Positions 6,621 to 10,896 of a DNA stretch of 10,896 nt are shown here, one piece after another. Every line of letters begins with the position of its first letter. Position 1 is the stretch's first letter. The translations under genes and the position numbers were made by a program. The stretch is taken from assembly GCA_027031685.1 (NCBI GenBank), contig JALVPS010000372.1, positions 1-10,896 on the forward strand, given 5' to 3'. The notes under the pieces were generated by a model, which worked only from the letters and a program-made list of their open reading frames with translations, was not told where the DNA came from and ran no database searches. The stretch comes from Gammaproteobacteria bacterium. Lineage in GTDB: Bacteria; Pseudomonadota; Gammaproteobacteria; UWMA-0217.

Positions 6621-6977
6621 ATGAGTGTCGTTGCAGAGCTTATGCGTCTGCCCGGCGTGGTGGCGGCGGGCGAGTACTCGTACCGCGGCGATCGCTATTC
6701 CTATCAGGGCCAGATGAGTGACGAGATGGCGCGCATGGCGTCCATCATGTGCCGGGCCACCTCGCTGGGCGTCAACATGGAATGCAACATGCTGGGCACC
6801 CTGTGTGAGGACTGCGGGCTGGCGCCGGCGCGTGGCTGGGCCGTGCGCGGGCCGCGCTTCACCGTGTGCGTCATGAGCAACGTGTTCTGTTTCATCGACA
6901 ACGAGACCGGGTCGCTCAACGACACCCTGCACACCATGCTGGACGAATTGAAGGATCGCACCAACGAACTGGTGTGA
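6621..6977 (+). CDS. DUF2173-like (Roadblock-type) small protein 1, cysteine-rich
   Basis: A 118-aa soluble protein, first of three tandem paralogues. The N-terminus, ELMRLPGVVAAGEYSYRGDRYSYQG, has the L-x-x-L-P-G-V-x-A/G ... G pattern of Roadblock/LC7-like domains. The C-terminal half, ARGWAVRGPRFTVCVMSNVFCF followed by an acidic helix, matches the third paralogue (GWIVRG..YTVC...N). I place it in DUF2173, a family of unknown biochemistry, from pattern memory. It is unusual in having six cysteines (44, 55, 62, 65, 83, 90), with 62 and 65 forming L-C-E-D-C; the siblings have one each. A metal or thiol function is therefore conceivable but unproven. It has a strong Shine-Dalgarno and is followed by a 72-nt spacer with a possible RNA stem. 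Confidence 0.75.
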   Translation: MSVVAELMRLPGVVAAGEYSYRGDRYSYQGQMSDEMARMASIMCRATSLGVNMECNMLGTLCEDCGLAPARGWAVRGPRFTVCVMSNVFCFIDNETGSLNDTLHTMLDELKDRTNELV

Positions 6978-7024
6978 CTCGAGGGCGCCGTCCCCGCGTG
7001 GGGCGATGCCTCCACCGAATCGAG
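6978..7024 (+). other. Possible intercistronic RNA stem
   Basis: Directly after the first DUF2173-like stop, CTCGA (6978-6982) can pair with TCGAG (7020-7024), enclosing a GC-rich inner stem around CGTCCC/GGGGCG. No T-run follows. It may tune mRNA stability so that protein 1 is made in excess over 2 and 3, or it may be chance in GC-rich DNA. Confidence 0.3.
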
Positions 7025-7049
7025 AGAAAACCACTGGAGTAGAACAAAG

Positions 7050-7394
7050 ATGGCGGATATCGACGAAAAACTGCTGGCCCTGCCGGGCGCCCTGGCGGTC
7101 TTCGAATTCTCGGACCGCGGCGAGCTCACCGCCTGGAAGGTGAAGGAGGACGCCTCCGAGCTGGACCAGAACACCCTAGACCTGTTGTCCCACATGTGCG
7201 TGGCCAACCTGTCCATTTCCACCATGCAGGCGCGCGGCTGGGAAAAGCTCACCGGCATGGAGGGCTTCTATCCCATCTCCGGCTTCACCCTCATCGGCAT
7301 GGACTGGTCCACGGTCATCAAGGGCCAGCGCGGCGTCATTTTCGAGAATGACAAGGCGGACTATCAGGCAGCCTATGACCTGTTGAACGGGTGA
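7050..7394 (+). CDS. DUF2173-like (Roadblock-type) small protein 2
   Basis: A 114-aa soluble protein, the most divergent of the three. The Roadblock-like opening is clear: EKLLALPGALAVFEFSDRGELTAW, then a helix with DLLSHMCVANLS. The second half, GMEGFYPISGFTLIGMDWSTVI, corresponds to the GW-x-VRG-x-x-x-TVC region of its siblings but has lost the VRG and TVC residues. Only one cysteine (50) remains, at the place of C44 in protein 1. GGAG at 7036-7039 lies 10 nt before the ATG, and the third gene follows after 12 nt, so all three are one operon. Likely a hetero-oligomer partner of the flanking copies (inference); no function is known to me. Confidence 0.7.
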   Translation: MADIDEKLLALPGALAVFEFSDRGELTAWKVKEDASELDQNTLDLLSHMCVANLSISTMQARGWEKLTGMEGFYPISGFTLIGMDWSTVIKGQRGVIFENDKADYQAAYDLLNG

Positions 7395-7406
7395 GGGGGC
7401 GCGATC

Positions 7407-7739
7407 ATGATCAAACGCATGCTGGCGCTGGATGGGGTGATGGCCGTGGTCCTGTTCCGCGACGACGGGGCCTTTCTGGAGGGCTATGGCCTCATCGACG
7501 AATCGCTCATGAAGGAGATGGCCTCCTTCGCCCACGACTACAAGCGGCTCGTCCAGTCCAATGCCGACCAGTTGTCCATGTTCACCCAGATCAGCGCCTG
7601 GACGCCGCCCAAGGGGTGGATCGTGCGCGGGCGAAAATACACCGTGTGCAGTTTCGGCAATCTGGTCAGCCTGGCCACCAACGACGAGGCCAACCTCAAT
7701 GAGATCATGGCCGAGCTGAGCGACCTGGCCAGTTACTGA
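7407..7739 (+). CDS. DUF2173-like (Roadblock-type) small protein 3
   Basis: A 110-aa soluble protein starting MIKRMLALDGVMAVVLFRDDGAF, again the L-x-G-V-x-A-V ... D-x-G pattern of Roadblock-like proteins. PPKGWIVRGRKYTVCSFGNLVSL aligns well with ARGWAVRGPRFTVCVMSNVFCF of protein 1, which shows common descent; the C-terminal NDEANLNEIMAELSDL helix matches too. It has one cysteine (81). A purine-rich GAGGGGG (7393-7399) overlaps the end of gene 2 and sits 7 nt before this ATG, so translation is probably coupled. It is the last gene of the operon, followed within 30 nt by a strong terminator. Confidence 0.75.
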   Translation: MIKRMLALDGVMAVVLFRDDGAFLEGYGLIDESLMKEMASFAHDYKRLVQSNADQLSMFTQISAWTPPKGWIVRGRKYTVCSFGNLVSLATNDEANLNEIMAELSDLASY

Positions 7740-7767
7740 GCCCCGCCCCGCTCCCGCCCTCCACCCC

Positions 7768-7800
7768 ATCGCAGGCTTCGGCCTGCGATTTCGTTTCGTG
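7768..7800 (+). terminator. Intrinsic terminator of the DUF2173-like operon
   Basis: ATCGCAGGC (7768-7776), a TTCG tetraloop and GCCTGCGAT (7781-7789) form a perfect 9-bp stem closed as C(UUCG)G, followed by a T-rich TTCGTTTCG tail. Confidence 0.85.
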
Positions 7801-7826
7801 CGCCCCTGCCGGGGTGCCCGCTCACC

Positions 7827-7847
7827 GGCCGGATGACAGGCCGGATG
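7827..7847 (+). repeat. Short tandem repeat GGCCGGATG x2
   Basis: Two exact 9-bp copies (7827-7835 and 7839-7847) separated by ACA, in the gene-free stretch between the terminator and the NfeD gene. Spacing is near one helical turn, so a protein site is possible, but nothing else supports this. Confidence 0.35.
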
Positions 7848-7849
7848 CC

Positions 7850-7895
7850 GCCCACCGGCCTCCCGTCGGCCAGCCCTTGTCAGCTGCCGGTGGGC
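7850..7895 (+). repeat. 10-bp inverted repeat upstream of the NfeD gene
   Basis: GCCCACCGGC (7850-7859) and GCCGGTGGGC (7886-7895) are perfect complements with a 26-nt loop, ending 22 nt before the NfeD start. It could form a structured mRNA leader or be a regulator site. No clear promoter is seen for this operon in 7801-7917. Confidence 0.4.
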
Positions 7896-7917
7896 CTGCA
7901 ACCATGGCGGCGGAGAG

Positions 7918-9267
7918 ATGATGAACGACGTGATGCCATCCCTGCGCGCCTTGCTGTTGGGCCTTTTCCTGCTGTGCGGGCTGCCGCCGTCCGTGGCGGA
8001 CACCGCACCGCTGGTGCTGGTGGTGCCGGTGAAATCGGCCATCGGCCCCGCCTCGCAGGACCGCATCGTGCGCGCCCTGGCCGATGCCCGCGAGCAGGGC
8101 GCGGAGCTGGTGGTGATCCAGCTCGACACGCCCGGCGGGCTGGACTTCTCCATGCGCGAGATCATCAGCGCCATTCTCGCCTCGCCGGTGCCGGTGGCCA
8201 CCTTCGTGGCGCCGCCGGGGGCGCGCGCCGCCAGTGCCGGCACCTACATCCTCTACGCCAGCCACGTCGCCGCCATGGCCCCCGCCACTCACCTGGGGGC
8301 GGCCACGCCGGTGCGCCTGGGGGGCGCCTCGCCGTCTCCGCCGGAGGGGGATGCGGGGGAGGAGAAGACCGCCGGCGGCGACGCCATGAACCACAAGATG
8401 CTCAACGATGCGGTGGCCTACATCCGCGGCCTGGCCAAATTGCGCGGACGCAATGTCGAGTGGGCCGAGCGTGCGGTGCGCGAGGCGGTCACGCTCACCG
8501 CCGAGGAGGCCCTGGCGCAGGGCGTGATCGACCTCATCGCCGACGACGTGCCGGACCTGCTGGCGAAGGTGGACGGGCGTCGCGTGCAGGTGGGCGCCAG
8601 CGAGCGGGTGCTGCACACGCGGGGCGCGCGCACGGAATGGAAGCGGCCCGACTGGCGCAGCCGCCTGCTGGAACTCATCACCGATCCCAACGTGGCCTAT
8701 GTGCTGATGCTGATCGGCATCTACGGCCTGATCCTGGAATTCTCCAACCCCGGCCAGGTGGTGCCGGGGGTGATCGGGGCCATCGCCCTGCTGCTGGCGC
8801 TGTACGCCTTCCAGATCCTGCCCGTGAGCTACGCCGGCGTGGCGCTCATCGTGCTCGGCCTGCTGTTCATGATCGGCGAGGCCCTGCTGCCCACCGCCGG
8901 CCTGCTGGGGTTGGGCGGGCTGGCCGCCTTCGTGTTCGGCTCGGTGATCCTGTTCGACGACGAATATCTGGCCGTGTCGCTGCCGCTGGTGGGTGGCACG
9001 GCGCTGGTGGCGGGCGGTTTTCTGCTGTGGCTGCTGGTGCGCGTGGTGGGCCTGCGGCGCCGCCCGCCGGTCACCGGCGAGGACGCGCTGGTGGGGCGCC
9101 ACGCCGAGGTGGTGGAGGATTTTCGTGGGCGGGGACGCGTGCGCGTGGGGGGCGAGCTGTGGTGGGCCGAGTCGGCCCGGCCGCTGCGCGCCGGCCAGCG
9201 CGTGCGCATCCTCGAGGTCGACGAGGGGCTCGTGCTGCGCGTGGCGCCCGAGCCGTCCGATTCATGA
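7918..9267 (+). CDS. NfeD-family membrane serine protease (NfeD1b type, ClpP-like)
   Basis: A 449-aa protein of the long NfeD class. A signal peptide (about 1-27, hydrophobic LLLGLFLLCGL, then SVA) leads into a periplasmic ClpP-fold protease with L-D-T-P-G-G (69-74) and the Ser106 nucleophile in GARAASAGTY. Lys160 in NHKMLNDAVAYI is the likely general base; this Ser-Lys dyad is known from the Pyrococcus horikoshii 1510 protease (S97/K138). Hydrophobic segments at about 258-274, 282-300, 304-320, 326-345 and 357-377 form the membrane block, and residues about 386-445 are the cytoplasmic OB-fold NfeD domain. ATG 7918 has GGAG at 7912-7915, only 2 nt away; the adjacent ATG 7921 is an equally possible start. 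The slipin gene follows after 28 nt, and the homologous protease cleaves its slipin C-terminus. Confidence 0.92.
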   Translation: MMNDVMPSLRALLLGLFLLCGLPPSVADTAPLVLVVPVKSAIGPASQDRIVRALADAREQGAELVVIQLDTPGGLDFSMREIISAILASPVPVATFVAPPGARAASAGTYILYASHVAAMAPATHLGAATPVRLGGASPSPPEGDAGEEKTAGGDAMNHKMLNDAVAYIRGLAKLRGRNVEWAERAVREAVTLTAEEALAQGVIDLIADDVPDLLAKVDGRRVQVGASERVLHTRGARTEWKRPDWRSRLLELITDPNVAYVLMLIGIYGLILEFSNPGQVVPGVIGAIALLLALYAFQILPVSYAGVALIVLGLLFMIGEALLPTAGLLGLGGLAAFVFGSVILFDDEYLAVSLPLVGGTALVAGGFLLWLLVRVVGLRRRPPVTGEDALVGRHAEVVEDFRGRGRVRVGGELWWAESARPLRAGQRVRILEVDEGLVLRVAPEPSDS

Positions 9268-9295
9268 TCCGGTCGCGACCGGAAGGAGTGTTGCC

Positions 9296-10075
9296 GTGAT
9301 TGCCTATATCGTTCCCCTGGCGCTGCTGGCCGCCATCATTCTCATGTCCGTGCGCGTGCTGCCCGAGTACGAGCGCGGCGTGATCTTTTTTCTGGGGCGT
9401 TTCCAGACGGTCAAGGGCCCCGGCCTGATCCTGGTCATCCCCGTCATCCAGCAGATGGTGCGCGTCGATCTGCGCGTCATCACCATGGACGTGCCCAGCC
9501 AGGACGTCATCTCGCGCGACAACGTGACGGTGCGCGTGAGCGCCGTGCTGTATTTCCGCGTGGTGGAACCGGACAAGGCCATCATCCAGGTAGAGGACTA
9601 TTACGCCGCCACCAGCCAGCTGGCGCAGACCACCCTGCGCTCCGTGCTGGGCCAGCACGAGCTGGACGAAATGCTGGCCGAGCGGGACAAGCTCAATTCC
9701 GACATCCAGAACATCCTCGACACCCAGACCGCCTCCTGGGGCATCAAGGTCACCAACGTGGAGATCAAGCACATCGACCTGGACGAGAGCATGGTGCGCG
9801 CCATCGCCCGCCAGGCCGAGGCCGAGCGCGAGCGGCGCGCCAAGGTCATCAACGCCGAGGGCGAGCTGCAGGCGGCGCAGAAGCTGCTGGCCGCCGCCGC
9901 CATCATCGCCAAGAACCCGCAGGCCCTGCAGCTGCGCTACCTGCAGACCCTGAACGACATCTCCACGGAAAACGCCACCACCATCGTCTTCCCCATCCCC
10001 ATCAACTTCCTGGAGGCGTTTCAGGCCAAGGGCGGCACGCACCACAACGATGACGGACAGGCCGGCGCCGGGTGA
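9296..10075 (+). CDS. Slipin (SPFH / stomatin-prohibitin family membrane protein)
   Basis: A 259-aa membrane scaffold protein. An N-terminal hydrophobic anchor (about 2-19, AYIVPLALLAAIILMSV) is followed by RVLPEYERGVIFFLGRF, the standard slipin opening, and an SPFH domain to about 180. A coiled coil rich in Ala/Glu/Arg (RQAEAERERRAKVINAEGE) and a hydrophobic tail with ATTIVFPIPINFLEAF complete the family layout. That tail is the region cut by the partner NfeD protease in P. horikoshii (substrate PH1511). GTG 9296 is the start, with AAGGAG (9283-9288) 7 nt upstream. It lies 28 nt after the NfeD gene and overlaps xerD by 26 bp. The pair probably handles inner-membrane organisation or quality control; the exact substrate is unknown. 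Confidence 0.93.
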   Translation: MIAYIVPLALLAAIILMSVRVLPEYERGVIFFLGRFQTVKGPGLILVIPVIQQMVRVDLRVITMDVPSQDVISRDNVTVRVSAVLYFRVVEPDKAIIQVEDYYAATSQLAQTTLRSVLGQHELDEMLAERDKLNSDIQNILDTQTASWGIKVTNVEIKHIDLDESMVRAIARQAEAERERRAKVINAEGELQAAQKLLAAAAIIAKNPQALQLRYLQTLNDISTENATTIVFPIPINFLEAFQAKGGTHHNDDGQAGAG

Positions 10076-10896
10076 GCCCTGGATCGGGCGCTTCACCGAG
10101 CACCTGTGGCTGGAGCGCGGCGCCAGCGACAACACGCGCCGCGCCTACGCCAGCGACCTGCGTGCCCTGGCCCGCTGGTTGGCCGGTCGCGGCGTGAGCG
10201 GCTGGCCGGCGGTGACGGCCGACCTGCTGCGCGAGTACCTGCGGCACCGTCACGCCGGCGGCGCCAGCGCGCGCAGCATGGCGCGCGCCCTGTCCGCCTG
10301 GCGGCGCTTCTTCCGCTACCTGCTGCGCGAGGGGGCCATCGACCACGACCCCAGCGAGTCGCTGGAGACGCCGCGCCTGGCCCGCGGCCTGCCCGACCAT
10401 CTCACCGAGGACGAGGTGGAGGCCCTGCTGCAGGCGCCGGACGTGGCCTCGCCCCTGGGCCTGCGCGACCGCGCCATGCTGGAGACGCTGTACGCCACCG
10501 GCCTGCGCGTCTCCGAGCTGGTGGCGCTGCGCCACGACCAGCTGGACTTGCGCAGCGGCCTGGTGCGCGTGGTGGGCAAGGGGCACAAGGAGCGCATCGT
10601 GCCCCTGGGCGAGGAGGCTGCCCACTGGCTGACGCGCTACCTGGAGACGGCCCGCCCGGCCCTGGCCTGCCCCGGCAGGCCCGACGAGCACGTGTTCCTC
10701 AACCGGCGCGGCGCCGGCATGACGCGCCACAACTTCTGGCACATCGTGCGCCGCCACGCCCGCGCCGCCGGCATCACCCGCCACCTCTCGCCGCACACCC
10801 TGCGCCACGCCTTCGCCACCCACCTGCTGGACCACGGCGCCGACCTGCGCGCCGTGCAGATGCTGCTCGGCCACAGCAACGTGACCACCACGCAGA
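10050..10896 (+). CDS. xerD: Tyrosine recombinase XerD, 3' end beyond window
   Basis: 282 codons are visible and the frame is still open at the window end. XerD with XerC resolves chromosome dimers at dif. The N-terminal SAM-like core-binding domain is at about 10-100 (FTEHLWLERGASDNTRRAY, with LWLE as in E. coli XerD) and the catalytic domain from about 115. Catalytic residues are Arg153 (ATGLRVSELV), Lys177 (VGKGHKER), His249 and Arg252 (LSPHTLRHAFATHLLDHG) and His275 (LLGHS). The nucleophilic Tyr would fall two codons after the window end (TTQ-I-Y). MLETLYATGLRVSELVAL and VRVVGKGxKERxVPLGEEA favour XerD over XerC. The ATG overlaps the slipin gene by 26 bp, so it may be expressed from the NfeD-slipin transcript. 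Confidence 0.93.
   Translation, partial: MTDRPAPGEPWIGRFTEHLWLERGASDNTRRAYASDLRALARWLAGRGVSGWPAVTADLLREYLRHRHAGGASARSMARALSAWRRFFRYLLREGAIDHDPSESLETPRLARGLPDHLTEDEVEALLQAPDVASPLGLRDRAMLETLYATGLRVSELVALRHDQLDLRSGLVRVVGKGHKERIVPLGEEAAHWLTRYLETARPALACPGRPDEHVFLNRRGAGMTRHNFWHIVRRHARAAGITRHLSPHTLRHAFATHLLDHGADLRAVQMLLGHSNVTTTQ

Noticed and set aside
7877..7905. TTGTCA ... AACCAT promoter for the NfeD gene
   Set aside because: The -10 matches only 3 of 6 bases and the start site would fall almost at the start codon.
7822..9102. 426-aa minus-strand frame opposite the NfeD gene
   Set aside because: His/Gln/Arg-rich, no recognisable domain; shadow of the NfeD gene.

Overview
The window looks like chromosomal DNA of a high-GC gammaproteobacterium, probably a Chromatiales/Ectothiorhodospiraceae-type sulfur-oxidiser relative. 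The divergent pair holC-pepA / lptF-lptG is typical of Gamma- and Betaproteobacteria. The PepA, LptF/G and XerD proteins read like their E. coli counterparts throughout. A tandem set of DUF2173-like genes is, from memory, common in sulfur-oxidising lineages. Taxonomy below class is inference. I see no rRNA, tRNA, CRISPR array, transposase or IS.

Layout. (1) 1-1603, minus: the start of holC (cut by the window edge) and complete pepA, overlapping by 4 nt. (2) 1604-1854: a divergent control region. It has an extended -10 promoter for pepA on the minus strand, a strong TTGACA-17-TATACG promoter on the plus strand, and nested inverted repeats between them. (3) 1855-3531, plus: a two-gene accessory cassette between pepA and lptF, with less GC-biased codon use than its neighbours. 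Gene one is a 398-aa trypsin-fold (Nal1-like) serine peptidase with an extremely acidic N-terminal half and an Arg-rich catalytic half. Gene two is a 107-aa protein whose C-terminal half resembles the domain just before the peptidase domain of gene one. (4) 3760-5915, plus: lptF-lptG, the inner-membrane permease pair of the LPS transporter. (5) 5898-6353, minus: an RDD-family membrane protein, convergent with and overlapping lptG. (6) 6621-7739, plus: three tandem paralogous ~110-aa proteins (DUF2173 / Roadblock-like), closed by a clear UUCG-loop terminator. (7) 7918-10896, plus: an NfeD-family membrane serine protease, its slipin (SPFH) partner, and xerD overlapping the slipin gene and running off the window end.

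How the genes work together. LptF and LptG form one complex. NfeD and slipin are a recognised protease-membrane scaffold pair. PepA and XerD meet in E. coli plasmid dimer resolution but are not linked by operon here. The most unusual part is the peptidase plus stand-alone-domain cassette at 1735-3540, which could be a protease with a trans-acting partner or inhibitor. The DUF2173-like triplet is second: the three copies have diverged strongly, and only the first carries six cysteines including a CxxC.
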